DNA of 64,000 nucleotides from Daphnia pulex. Lineage: Eukaryota > Arthropoda > Branchiopoda > Diplostraca > Daphniidae. Shown one piece after another: positions 37,077-49,619 of the stretch; position 1 is the first letter of the stretch, and the number at the start of each line of letters is the position of its first letter. Where the stretch lies: the NCBI RefSeq assembly GCF_021134715.1, contig NC_060024.1, positions 10,168,001-10,232,000 of the forward strand. The letters are read 5' to 3'. The position numbers and the translations under genes were made by a program. The notes below the pieces were generated by a model. It was given only the letters and a program-made list of their open reading frames with translations. It was not told where the DNA came from and did not search any database.

Positions 37077-40000
37077 ATGAAGCCCCATGTGCGTTATGGC
37101 CATACACCACACTCGACGGCTGGAGGTGGTGGCGGCGTTGGCGGAGGAGGAGGAGGAGGAGCTGAGAGGTCTTCCGCAGCTGCTGCCGGACGGGTCCATC
37201 CACAACTGTACCGGCGGGCCGGCGGAGGCAGAGGCGATGACGAAGGCTCCTCGATGATTGAAGAGTACAAACTGGAGGAGCAATTAGCGCCGTTCTACGA
37301 GACGGCCTCCTCCTCTTTGTCGGAGCGCAACGAACGGACGTCTTCTTCTTCCGCCGCCTCCTCCCAGCTGCAGCAGCAGCAGCAGCAGATACAACAACAA
37401 CAATCGGCCCGATGTTTCCTGCCGCCGGCCCAGTCGCAAACCGGCAAACCGGCTCTCAGGACCATCTCCATCATGGAAACGCTTAGCGAGTTGACGGGGG
37501 CCAGCGCCCAATCCACCCGCTCGCCGGAAGGATCCAACAACAACACCTCGACGACATCCGCCAATCGCAGAGACACTTCTTCTTCCGGCGGCAATCAACA
37601 GCCCGCCCAGCCGCCCATCGGCATCCAGCGGCGGATGAAGAAGATTGTCGGCAGAGACAACAACAACCACAGCAACGGCAACAGCATGGCGGCCATGGCC
37701 AACTTGCTGGACATTCCTCAGTGGTATCCTCCCAAGGGCAGAGTCGTCGCTGCATCCAGCCGGCCGGAAGCCTCCAACGTTTTAGGGACGACGGCCGGCG
37801 GCGCTGGAGGCAGCAGCAGCAGTGAGCGAGTGTGGGATGTGTCCCATTTCGGGTCGAGACCCGGCAAACATCCGCAGGCAACAACCCACAACAACAACAA
37901 CAACAACCTGACGGCCCACCGGAACAAAGCCCGGAGCGTCCAAGACATGCTGCTGCTCCACAGTCCGTCAAAGTCAGTCCAGGGTGGTGGCGGTCACACC
38001 AAAATGGCGTCCGCCGCCGCCTTGGCCGCCGCCGTGTCATCGGCCACCAGCGCCCACGGCTACGGCTCGCTGGAAAGGAGACGGCGGCGACGTCCCGGGA
38101 CGAGAGGCGCCGGATTCGTTGGTGCCCGTCGAGGCGAGACGGACTGGGAGCGAGAAGCGGACGAGGAGGAGGAAGAAGATGACGAGGACGAAATGGGACG
38201 AGGCGGAGGAGGAGTTTACGGCGTCGGCGGATTGGGAGGTTACGCAAGACACGAGAGACACGAAACGCAATCGGTTTACGCCCTGCAAAGTGGTGGGGGT
38301 GTGCCGTCCTTGTTCCGGCAGACGCAGCCACAGCAACAGCAGCGGAGGACTAGAAACGATCCGGCGGTTGCGGTCGAAGTGGATCACCACCGGGAACGTG
38401 CCGCCGCTGCCGCCCGCCACAATTACAAACCGCCGACCGAATGGTTCAAAAAGAAGCGACCGCCTCCGCCGATTTCGTCCGCCACTCCGGCCAGTCGACT
38501 CCTCAAGGTCGGAGGCGCCAATAGCTCGGCATCATCCATGGACCAGCAGCAGCAGCAGCTGTTGCAGCTCAACAAGGAGCGCGGGCAGACACCCGACTGG
38601 ATCCACAAGATCTTTGACGTGGCCCGTCGCGGCCACTTATTGAAACTGGTAAACTTTCCGTTTGGTTGAATTGATTTTTCAAGGTAATTGACGGCCCTTG
38701 TGGTTTTATTTTTTTAAGCAACGAGTGATGGCCGGAATGGAGCCGACGCTGGTGAGAAACCTGTCGGACCACCGAGGCAACAACCTGTTGCACGTCCTGG
38801 CCGGTTCGGGAAATGCCGACGCCTTGGCCTGGCTCTGCTCCTCGTTCGGTCCGGAAATGCAGGACGCCCTGCTGGACGAGAACAAGCGCGGACTGACGCC
38901 CGTCGTCGCCGCCATCCAGGGCGGGCGGCTGGAAGCGCTCCAGTTTCTCGTCGACCACACGTCGGCCCGCGACCGCCTGGCACCCGTCGACGGCGACCGC
39001 TGCCTCCTCCACATCGCCGCCAAATACGGAAAGGTCCGTCCCATTCCTATCCCGACTCGGTTCAACTTTCAATTCAACCCCCAAAATCTCTGGAAATTTG
39101 GGACATTTTTTGATTTTGGTCGATCTTGAAACGGGTTTCGATCGTCCGTCCTCCAACAACAACAACATTCCATCAAATGGAAACCTGTCGGACGGGGGGG
39201 GGGGGAGAAGAAAAGACCCCCCTCTATAACCCCCGTCGATGTTTGAAGCCAAAGAATTCATCCATCGAAGAGAGGGGGGGGGGGGTATACAGTCGATGCG
39301 GAGTGCGGTCGGGTGTGCTGGGCGGTGTCATTAATTCTCATAGCGTACACACACAGCTTGACGTCTGGACAATCTAAGAAGAACATTAGCTGGGCATAAA
39401 TCACCCTCCTCCCTTTTTTCTTTCTTCCTTCCTGTGACTGGGCTGGATGGCTGGATGGGCCCCTCCGCCTTTTTGCATATTATTGTAATTTTGGGAGTTT
39501 TTTTCCCAGTTTTTCTTCTCCTTACCTTCTTAAGGGCAAGACAACTAAAAAGAAATAGACGACGACGACCTTGTCGACTGGGCAAACGGGAAGGAAAAGA
39601 AGAAAAAAGATTATTATTTTTCTTCTTCTTCTTCTTCCAGGGAATTAAAAGTCATATAATAATTTTTCTCTTTATGACATCACAAGAGGCCAACTTAAAA
39701 GAATCGCCTTCTTCTTCTCCTCCTATTTTTATTATTTCTCTCATTTGGACGGGCCGAAATGCGCCAAACACCCCCCGTCAAGTCGCTTCGTGATGGCCAG
39801 TGACAGAGCGCATTCCGCATTCCATCGGCTGACGCGCTATTTCTTTTCTTCTTCTTCTTCTTTTTCTAGAATTATAAATTTCACAAAGGAAGAAAAGACG
39901 AGAGAAGGAAACTGAAAAAAGGAAAAAGAACTAAATTTAAATAATAAATGCATACATTTATCAGGGCGTGTATTTATTATCTCCTCTTTGGAAAAGAAAA

Positions 40001-43000
40001 AAACGGAATGGAAAAATTTAATTCAATTCATATTTGGTAAATGATTTTTTTAATTTATTTCTTTTTGTTGTTTAGATTGACCTGGTGGCCTGGCTGGCCC
40101 AGTACATGGAATCGCACGGCGTCGAAGTCGATTTGCGGGATCATTGCGGGCACAGCCCGCTGCACCTGGCCGCCAGAGCCGGACACGCATCGGCCGTTGC
40201 CATCCTGGTGGCTCACGGAGCTGACGTCACTGCCAAGGTATTTTTCTGTTTCTTTTATTTTTCAGCCAATCTTTGAACTTTCCTTCATCTTTCCCATCAG
40301 CCACCCACCCGAAAACTCGTGCCGTTTATCCTCCTTTTTGAAAAGAAATTCAATTATTCAAATCAGGATTGGTTTTTATTTATTACGTTTTTCTTTCCTT
40401 TTTTGACAATATCTTTTTTTTCTCTTCTTTTCGATTTGGGCGGCGTTGTTGATGAAGCCAAAAGGAAACGAAATTCATCACGTGAATTATTTTCCTTTTT
40501 TTTATCTCAAATAATCTGGAAAACATTTCGTGTGTGTGGGGTTTGATTTGATTCCATTCAAAGTCATACCCGACGACCCCTTTTTTTTTCCTTTCAAATG
40601 CAGAAGCCCATGGCGCTGCTGGAACGGGGCCCCTCTCTCTCTCTCCTGGAAGCTTTTCTCTTTGGGGGCATAACCCGTAATTAGTTAACAGTTTCGGGAG
40701 AGAAATAATCTCGGATGGAAAAGGAATGCGTGACCTCACTCTCTCTCTCTCTCTCCTTCTCGTCGTGCCTTTTAATATTTCAGACGAAAATTCAAAAGAA
40801 AGAAGAAAACGTGCCGTCGTGCATCTAGAAACTTTCCATCATTATCAAAGGCGATCCAGATATCCTACGTCCATTCATTCGACGAAGAATATTTCTTGAT
40901 TTCATCAAAATCAGAAAATCATCGCCGAATAAACCAACAAACAAATGTCCAAATTGCGTAGGGAAAACCATTTTTTGGTTTTTCTTCTCTGCGGGAATGG
41001 CTAACGAAGAGCCTTGAGCTAAAAAAAAAAATAAAACAAAAAGTTTATTTATTTATTTATTTTTCACGTTTGTCCTGCACCCAATAAGGGCAGGCAGCGT
41101 TTCGCCTATACAACCGAGAGTTCAACACAAAGGAAAAATCCAGCCAAGAAAGAAAGAGAGATCCGTCCGCCTGTTCAATATTCCATCGGCGACCTATTGA
41201 TTTCCTTTTTTTCTCTCTGGTGGGCGGCCCAGGGACTGAGAAAAACACATTTTTTTTTAATAAAAAAATTCGATACACCAAGAGAAAGTGGTTGAAAACC
41301 CCCCCAGAAAGAGAGATGCGATCATTAAAATAAAAATTTAGCTGAAAAAAAAAGAAAAAGAAAAATGGGAAGAAATTGGCGATTTGTGTCTTTTGGGAAG
41401 AATGTCGGATCGGCGAGTGCGGTCGTTATCGCATATCCCGCAGACAACAACAAAGTTTGAAGCAGAGTTTGTTTGTTGCTATCGGTTTTGGTCGACTCTG
41501 GCCATTAAATGAAAGAAACGGAAAAAAGCCAACCCCTCCTGACAATGTCCCTTTTTATATTTCATTTTATTTTATTTCTTTTGGGTGGTGGTGGTGGTGG
41601 ATTTCCCTCGGAATGTCGTAGAGAGCGGCGGACCTGTTTTCTTCTTCTTCTTCTTCCTTTCCGTCTCTCTCTCTCTCGACAGAGTTGTTTAGGTGGACCA
41701 GCACATTCGCCTGGGCTGTCGACCTTTGCCTATATAGACTTTGATGTGTTTCCCGTCTTCTTCTTCTCTCTATACACGCCGTACAATATAATCACAGTGT
41801 GGTGGCTCCGCCTCCTTTATTTTTCTCTCTCTCTCTCTGTGTAGAATGACATGGGTCATCGTCCTCTGGATCTGGCCAGCGCCAACGGCCATGTGGGAGT
41901 TGCACAACTGCTCCGGCTCCACGATGCCGCTCTCTGCCTGTCGTCGGAAACACTGGAGGCCAACGAGGAATTGGACAACCTGCGCGGAGACTACGCCGAA
42001 CTCAAATCCTACTTCAGGCATGTGTGATGGTGGTGGCCCTTTTCCCTTCTGCCCAGCCAAACACCCGCCCGCCCTCTTCTTCTCTCATGACTTGGCTCTC
42101 TCTCTGCCCACCTCTAGGACCTTTTAGATATGTGTATAATATGTGTAGCATGATAACATATTGGGCAGAAAAGAAAAGAGAGAATAAAGCTCCAGGCTGG
42201 GTGTAGGACTTACCTGCCGCTTTACCTGGACCTTTTTATTTTTTTCTTTTTTTCTTTTTGAGTTTTTCCCATTTTTCTTTTTACGACGGCCATCATTTTT
42301 CATGCGTTTTCGGGGGATCTCTTATCTCTCTCGGCAGCCATTCTCTAATATTGTGTGGGCCGTCTTGAACGTTGGCTTATTTTTCCTGATTGCAGGGACG
42401 TGCTGGTGATTGGCAAGCGCTTGGCAAAGGAGCGAGATGAAATGTGCCGCCAGCTGGGCAGACTCTACGAGGACGTCACCTCACTCCACCAGGCCTTGCT
42501 CTTTGAGCTGAGGACCCTCCATCGAGACCTGGCCGGCGTCAGGGATCGCGTCACCAGTTCCAGGAAGGCCGGCGAAATCGCAGAGTATGTATCAAAAATT
42601 CACCTTTCGTAATGATTTGCTAATGTTTCATTCTTTTTCTTTTTGATTTGTTTTTCTGTCCAGCCGCAATTTGGACGAGAGCGTGGCCGTCGTGGAGGCC
42701 CTGCACGACAAGTGGCAGAGCCAGCAGCGCAGTTGGTTCTCGAGCAGTTTGGCCGACATGGAACATCGTCTCCTGCTGGCCGAGGACGGCTGGAAACGGC
42801 TCCGAACGTCCAGCTCCACCAAGCACCGCACTTGTCAGATCCGACCTCACGAACTGCTCAGGTACAACCACACGCAACGGAAATTGGAATGAATGAATCT
42901 GAATTGCATCACTTTAACCGACGGCCACCATTTGAATTTCTAAAAAACCAAACAGGAGTCGACTGGCAGCCGTCAACGCTCAGGCCAGCAACATCCAGTG

Positions 43001-45907
43001 CGACGTGACGGCCCTGTCTTCGGACGAAGGCTCTTTGTATTCGGGCTGCTGTCAGTCGGGCGGGGCCAGCGGCGGGTCGGACGCAGAAGAGGACGACGAC
43101 CGAGCCTTGACGTCCGTCGAGTCGGCAGTTACGGCTGGCAATTACGGCGACCGTTTCTCGCCGACGGCCATCAGCGGCGCTTCAACCGCCCGGGCCGGAG
43201 CAGGAGGCGAAAGTGTGGCGGGTTCAACAGCGGCCAACACCTCCCCCACCACCACTGCCGGCCCACCTACTTGGTACAGCAAAAGCCCGAGAGGCTCGGC
43301 CGTCAAGACGCTCCAGGCGGCACCCGGCGGCCACGCCCGAAATGGAACGGCGGCGTCGCTGGCCGACTCGACAAGTGACAGCGTCTACGGCAGCGCTATG
43401 CAGGCGGCCTCCGCCCGCAAGATGGGCCATCACTCCGGCCCCGAGTCGCAGGAGCATCAGCTGGAAAGGAGCGGCGTCGGCTACCACCGGAAGAAGCCGA
43501 CGCCTTCGTCGTCGTCGCGCCAGGAGCTCCGCAAGCGGCTGCAGGAGGTCAAGCTGACGTCCGAGTCCGGCAACGCCTCGGTCATTGAAGTCATCGAGCC
43601 ATCTAGTAGCGAAGCCGATGACCACGACGATGTCCTGGACGGGCGGACGCCCAGGGACCAGTCGACGCCCTTGCGCGGCAGCAACACGCGCTCCTTTAAC
43701 GCCTCCTTCTCCGAGGAGCTGGAACGGGCCCGGCAGAGCAAACGGATGCACAGCAATCCCCTGGTGACGGCCAGCAAATCGGCTGCCGGATTGGAGTCGA
43801 TCGCGGCCGCCGCCACCGTCCCGGCCAACGCTAATTCCAACAGTCCGCAAACGTTAGCCGAACCGGATCTACTGGCCGGAACTGTGGCCGTCATGGCCGC
43901 CGGGTCGTCGTCCTCGTCACGAAGTTGTCACGATCTCGGCCTGATCCAGCGGCTGGTCGACCATCAACAACTGGCGGACCACCAGCTGGCCGCCGGCGGA
44001 GCAGATGACGGGGACAACATGGCCACCAACCACTCGACCAGGAGCCACTCGAGTTTGAGCAGCAGCAACAACACGGCCGTGACGTCCGTCTCGGTTCCGG
44101 CCGCTGCCGCCGGATCGCGTAAGAAGAGCGGAGGAGGATTCCTGACCAAATTTGCCCTGAAGGCGCGTTGGCCGTCCAAACGGTCCACCAAGTCCAGTCC
44201 GGCCGAGTCGCCGGCGGCCTCGCCCATCGCTTGCGGCTCCCCGCAAACGACCGGCAACACGGAGACGGAAAGCGGGCCGTCCGATTTGAGCCTGGGCGAC
44301 TCGACGTCGACCACGTCGCCGCAGCTGGTCCACCACCACCACCACCACGGCCGCCAGTGCGAGGAGGACGAGGAGTCGAGCGGAGGCAACAACACATCCG
44401 CCGGAGTGGTGGCCGGATTGAGTCAGATGTTTGAAGACATGTCCATGTCCGGCATGGTCAAGTCACCGGCCAAGCCCAGCGCTCAAGTGGTCCAGCTCAT
44501 GACGGCGACGAGTCTGGAGAAACGGGCGGGCGGTCACTCGCTGGGCGGCCCGGAATCGTTGGATGGATCGCGAAGTAAATCGTCGGCCGGCGGATCGGTG
44601 GCGGACTCGTCGATCCAGCAAGTGGTGATGGACTTGCCGCCGTCGACGTCGCCTCCGCCGGTGCCACTGGAGATTGAAACGTACAATTCAATGTCTCCGT
44701 CTAGTCAGAATGAAACGTCATCCTCATCTTTGTGCAGCTCATCCGGCGGTGGCGGTGGCGGCGGAGGCGGCGGAGGGAGCGGAAGTGGCAGCCTGCCGTC
44801 GATGCAACCGCCTCCGCCACCTCCGCGCTTCTCGACCGGCAGCCAGAAGGGATCGTCGGACTTGTCTTCCAGTTCCAGCAAAGTGAGCAGCACTTCCGGC
44901 GGAGGTGCGGGCAGCGGAGTTGGGGTGGGAGGAGCCACTCCGGGCTCGTCTTCCGCCTCGTCTTCCACGTCGGCGTCACACGGAGGCGTCGAGTCACTCA
45001 GCGTGGCCGCCTCGGAGGATTCCGGAATCGTCATGGCTCGTCCGGCTTCGTCGGCCTCCAAATCAGATTCGTCACCGCGCCACCCTCCGGCCCCGTCGTC
45101 CTCCTACTCCTTCGCCAACTCGTCGACTTTCAGTCCACTCCGCAAAGCCACGCTGAGCGGAGGGAGCGGAAGCGGCAGCTCGAGCTCTTCGTCGACCCAC
45201 CAGTCGATCCACCAGTCGATGCAGGCGGATGGCGACCAGCAGACACGACACCCTGGCCTGTCGTCTCCGGCCTCGTCCGACTGCATGTCCAAGACGGACC
45301 CGCTCTCGCAAGGAGCCGCCGACCTGTCCAAAACGGAGTCGATGCGCCACTTCCGGCAGTTGGCGCGGATCGAGGAGCAAGCGGCCGGGGCCAGCGGCGT
45401 CATCCAGCAGGTGGTTGTCGACGGCCATCCGGAGAAGAAAATCGTCGACCAGCTGATGAAAGGCTCGACTCAATCCGGCCAGCCGCCGGATTCCACCAAC
45501 GCCAGCGTCGAAATGGCCCATCAATCCGGTCAGATTCTGACGTGGAGGGAAGCCAAGTTGAAGAATCAGGTCGTCACTCCGCCGCCGCTGGAAGAGCGGC
45601 TCAATAAGGTACTCGATCCCACATTTGATTTCTGCCCATTCGAATCAATCAATTTCTACTTTTTGGGATTATCCAGGCGCGAGTGAGGCTGGAAGAGAAG
45701 AGCATCCGTACGTTGAAGAAGCGCCACCACCACGTGACGGAGCGTCCGTGGTACGACGTGTCGGACGACGAGTCTGACCTGCTGACGCCCGAACGGCTCA
45801 CCAAGCTCAAAACGTCCTTGTCCAGCAGCGACAGTCCCAGCAGCGACAGCAACGGCAGCCACGGCAGCAGTAGCAGCAGCAGTAGCGGCGACGAGGAACA
45901 AGTCTGA
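37077..45907 (+). CDS. synphilin-1-like ankyrin repeat and coiled-coil protein
   Basis: Eight coding exons close in frame to 1,830 aa: 37077-38648, 38719-39033, 40076-40237, 41845-42017, 42396-42584, 42664-42861, 42956-45608 and 45677-45907. Residues 1-520 are disordered and rich in Gly, Gln, Ser and Arg. Ankyrin repeats span about 530-715 (GNNLLHVLAGSGNADALAWL, GHSPLHLAARAGHASAVAIL, GHRPLDLASANGHVGVAQLL). Coiled coil follows at about 715-860, then a disordered Ser/Gly/His-rich tail with a WYDVSDDESD motif near the end. Repeat spacing, an LVAWLAQYMESHGVEVD segment and the coiled coil right after the repeats match the order in vertebrate synphilin-1 (SNCAIP), an alpha-synuclein- and SIAH-binding scaffold. 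That assignment comes from remembered family sequence and is moderate; a generic ankyrin scaffold is the alternative. Intron 4 needs a GC donor or a weak in-frame GT donor 6 nt downstream. The first ATG after the 5'UTR acceptor was taken as start. Confidence 0.8.
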
Positions 45908-47719
45908 GTACAATTTTCCAAGTAAAAATAACAACAACAACAACAACTCCCAATTTCTTATTGAAAAAACAGTAATTGACAAAACAAAAGTCCAGCCCAG
46001 TTGCCATATATATTATATATAGACACACACATAATCACCCATTTATATATATATTTTTTCAATCCTTTACTTGAGCTCTTACCTTCCGACCGAGTCCTAG
46101 TAGGAAAGATTTCCAGCCTCGCCCCTCCCATTTTTTTAAATTTGTGCGATTTCGAAAAAATTAAAAAAATGGGAAATTCGATCGAAACTGTCGATGCTGC
46201 CAACACACACAGTACATATTTTTGATGATGTGTATAGTTTTCTTTTTTAAATCAATTATCTCGTTGCCAAATACCTCCCTCGTATGCATGGCTCTTTACG
46301 TATCACGTGTGTCACGCGCCTGCGTTGTCTTATTATACCGCCCCAATGTCAAATGTGTGCCCGTAATAATTAGCGGATAAGATCAACCAGCCGCAGAGTG
46401 CCATCAAATATTTCGATTCGACGTACGTACATAGACAATTTGTTTCTTCTTAATTAAGGCATTTCAAGTTGCAAGGGTTTCTAATTTTTTGGCTTACCCT
46501 TTTTTTATTTTTTGTAAATGATGAAACTACTCAAGTCTATGCATTTGGGTAGACTATAGGAACGCCCCTTTATACACATTAGCCAGTCTAAATTTTTTAA
46601 ATAATGAATTAAATACATAATGACAATATATACAGTACATACACTACTATATATATATATAATAGACACACATTATATTAAGTCTTCCTCCCTGCCCCTC
46701 CGTTTCTCGATGAAATGTTTTGCTGCGGTTCAAGTGGATCAGGGATCATTTCTTTTCTCTTCACCATCCCCTTTTGTTCGGGCCTCTTATTTTTCTCCCT
46801 TCACTTTTTTCCTCTTTTATTTTTCCCAATTTGTTAGGAGAACTTGTGGTATTGCGGCCAAAACAAATTCCATTCCGTCATCGCAACCCCCCATTCGTTT
46901 GTTATACATAAAAGAGAATTTTGCTCCTCCTGTCGCAGTTTCTTTATAACCCCACCACCACCCACACACACACACACAGTACGGTACCTGAAAGTTGCAT
47001 CATTCCATAACCAGCAATCAGCTATTGGGCTAAATTTCACCAATTTGTTTTTATTTTAGTTTTCTAATTCATTCACCAGTTTGATTCCATTGGTGTCGAT
47101 TGACCATTCGACATTTACCTTTTGTGTCATTCCAATCTTTCATCTAACTATAATCCCTCACCAAACAGACGAACGAAATGACAACAAATTGAGAGAGAGA
47201 GAAATCATTCCGTCCACGGTCGTGTTGTTTTGATTTGTCGCTGTCCGCTCCCTTTTTGCTCAAATAAGTAAAAAAAAAATTTAATTAAAATTAAAATTTG
47301 AAAAAAGAAAAAAAAAGAAAACATGATCCTTGCGTGTAAATATGATATACATTTGATATCGCTATCAATTTGATTTGTGCTGTCCCATATTATTCCCGTT
47401 CGTCATCACCATCAGCCCCCCTATTATTTTTTTTAATTATTATTATTATTGTCTCGTTTGTTTGTTTGTTGTTTTTCCCTCTTTCTCCTCTCTTTTATTT
47501 TGCTGATTTTTACCGACGTCAATAAAAGACAAGTTAAAGAGGAAACGAATTAACTTTGGCCGTCTTGATTGCGGCGGCACTGGTAGCCAATTAATCGTTA
47601 GCAAAGTCCGTCTGGGGCCGATGATTTGTGGGGGAGTGTGACCGCATCGAGTGGTTCATTAATCGACAGTCGACCTGTTATCCACCTCAATTTGTGGCCA
47701 GAGGGGGTACCGCCACCTG
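45908..47719. other. 3'UTR and spacer downstream of the synphilin-like gene
   Basis: The AT-rich sequence contains no supported exon. An AATAAA at 47521-47526 is a candidate polyadenylation signal for the upstream gene. If it is used, the 3'UTR is about 1.6 kb and ends roughly 200 nt before the next TATA box. Simple TA and CA repeats occur near 46010-46060 and 46645-46670. Confidence 0.5.
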
Positions 47720-47828
47720 TATATAAAGACGGGTTCCATCGACGGACAGGGTACCACACAACGGGAATCTTCCGGTCGAGTCAAACGGCGGTGTTACAAT
47801 TCTGTCACGTAAGCTGCCGCCTAAAGAG
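47720..47828 (+). promoter_or_regulatory. TATA promoter and 5'UTR exon of first secreted-protein gene
   Basis: TATATAAAG begins at 47720, and a transcription start is expected about 30 nt downstream (around 47750). The presumed 5'UTR exon ends at 47828, before a GTAATG donor. The matching acceptor (TTGCAG) ends at 47898, immediately before the ATG. The promoter and leader are inferred from sequence only. Confidence 0.6.
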
Positions 47829-47898
47829 GTAATGTGTTATCCATTCAATTGCAAATTTTTCTTCAGTTCTTGTAACTTTACGAAATTGATGATTGCAG

Positions 47899-48407
47899 AT
47901 GTTTGCTGTGGTTGTTTCAATTCACGTGGTGCTGCTGGCCCTGGCAGTGGCCGGACTGCCGGCCCATCACCAACTGGAAGCTCGTCAGAGCTCAGACGGT
48001 TGCGGTCCCAATCCATTAGTGGCCGTCATTTCCTACGCCCGCGAATTCGGTAACTTTTGATTACAATTTCGACTTTTTTGACCCAAATTATCCGACAAAT
48101 ATTTTTGATGTATCCAGCGGATTTCAGCCCCCATCAGTTGATGCGCTTCATTGAATCAGACACCAGGGCCGGCAGTCAACTGCGATCTCTGCTGCGGACG
48201 TACGACGATTGCGTTCGAACTGGCGACGGAACTCGATACAAGAAAAGCGGATCCGCTCTGGAAATGATGGACGACGTCGAGTCCGATCCGGGCAAATCTC
48301 CGTTTCGGATGCTGGCCGGCAACAACAACAAGTCTCAACAGCAGCATTCACTGCAGCAAGCCAACCAGTCGCTGTTGAGGGCCCTGGCCAGCCACCGACT
48401 CTTGTAA
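47899..48407 (+). CDS. small secreted protein, unknown function
   Basis: Two coding exons, 47899-48049 and 48118-48407, join in phase to give 146 aa. The ATG directly follows a splice acceptor and begins a classic signal peptide (MFAVVVSIHVVLLALAVAGL). The mature part has two cysteines about 50 residues apart (SSDGCGPNP and RTYDDCVRTG), which could form one disulfide. Its tail is polar, with Asn/Gln runs. No transmembrane segment is visible after the signal peptide. I do not recognise a family. A peptide-hormone-like or cuticular role is possible but unsupported. It is the first of two neighbouring same-strand secreted-protein genes with similar TATA, leader-exon and signal-exon architecture. 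Confidence 0.7.
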
Positions 48408-48963
48408 ACGATATTCGATTGTCCAGTTGATCGCTTCTCTCATCAAATGATCTCAGCCAAATTTCTTTCCTTTGTAGTATTAGTTTTGACCAAAATAATC
48501 CCGCCCTGGAAACGTGTACTATAAATATACGTCCGTGTAGCATTCCATTGGCCAATGGTCCGTCCATAATTCTCTCTCATTTCGAAAGACAATCACGAGT
48601 GGCGAAGAATGATCGGAAACCCACGTCATCGCCATCCCCTGCCAAATCGGCAGAGCGCCTCCCGCTCTATTTCCGAATCATTCATGGTCACTGTCTGACC
48701 TTTTTCTGGTCCGTCTCCTTTGCCCATTCAAGAGACAATTACGTACATTTTTAAATTTAGATGCATCCTCCTCCCATTCCATCCCATTGATGGATAGACA
48801 CTCGTTGCGAACAGGAAAATATAGGCCTCTGAAAATAGTCAAAAGAGAGAAAGTTGCTATTTCAACGGTGCGTCACGTAGTGTGTGACATGCTGTCCGTC
48901 GACTCGGGGGAGATGACGAGTAGGAGGAGCCTGCCATCTCCAGCATTCCCTCCGCTTTTTTTC
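48408..48963. other. spacer between the two secreted-protein genes
   Basis: No exon was recognised. A TATAAATA at 48520-48527 could be an additional core promoter, giving a longer leader for the downstream gene. This is uncertain. Confidence 0.4.
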
Positions 48964-49050
48964 TATAAATCACGCGAGAGCCGTGCAACTATTCTTCATA
49001 TTCGCCGCGACATTCGGATGAGCCGCATCTTGATGCTCCTACTCCAGCAG
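48964..49050 (+). promoter_or_regulatory. TATA promoter and leader exon of second secreted-protein gene
   Basis: TATAAAT at 48964-48970 is followed, about 48 nt on, by a short stop-free segment from ATG 49018 to a CAG|GTATAA donor at 49050. The segment reads MSRILMLLLQQ. It can splice in phase 0 to the acceptor cluster at 49599-49607 and reads in frame into the next exon's signal peptide. It may therefore be either leader or an N-terminal extension. Confidence 0.45.
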
Positions 49051-49619
49051 GTATAAACCTATTCAACTATTAAGACCCTTTCACCTTGTTTTCATCATTT
49101 TCCCAGTGTACCAGATAGAATTTCGAGGTAGAAAGGTCATTTATTTCTTTTTTAATGCCTTACCACCCTCAAGGTTAATAGGTGTAGTGGGGGGAGGATC
49201 CTTTTTTTGACATTTCGAAATGAAATTTTCCTTTTTTTAGATTTCCTGGGAAAACCCCAAGTCTCGACACGAATTTTTCTGATGAATTTTCGCACAATTC
49301 CTTGGGGTTTTTTTTGAATGAATAAGAAGGAATTTACGCATGTCGGGTGAGAATGAGATTTACTGGGAAAAAACACAAATTTCAATTGCAGACGATTTTT
49401 GACGTGTCGGCGCAAGTTTTCTTTTTAAAATAAAGACATGCAATTTAATTGTCGACGACGACGTAGAGAGATCATTAGAGTTTGTGCGTCACTCCAGGCC
49501 GGTTCTACACCTTTTGTTCTTCTTGCCTAAAAACTCTGATCATCAGCAAATATTTCACCTGTGTCGTTTCCTTTCTCTCGTGTGTTATTTGCCGCTGGTA
49601 GCAGCAGAGAATAAAGAAG

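Noticed and set aside
37284..38331. Long antisense and alternate-frame open frames over the synphilin-like first exon
   Set aside because: They are shadows caused by GC- and repeat-rich coding sequence. Only the annotated frame connects in phase to the ankyrin exons.
43005..45061. Several long alternate-frame open frames over the 2.65-kb exon
   Set aside because: Base-skew shadows of the real exon, with Arg-rich nonsense composition and no splice continuity.
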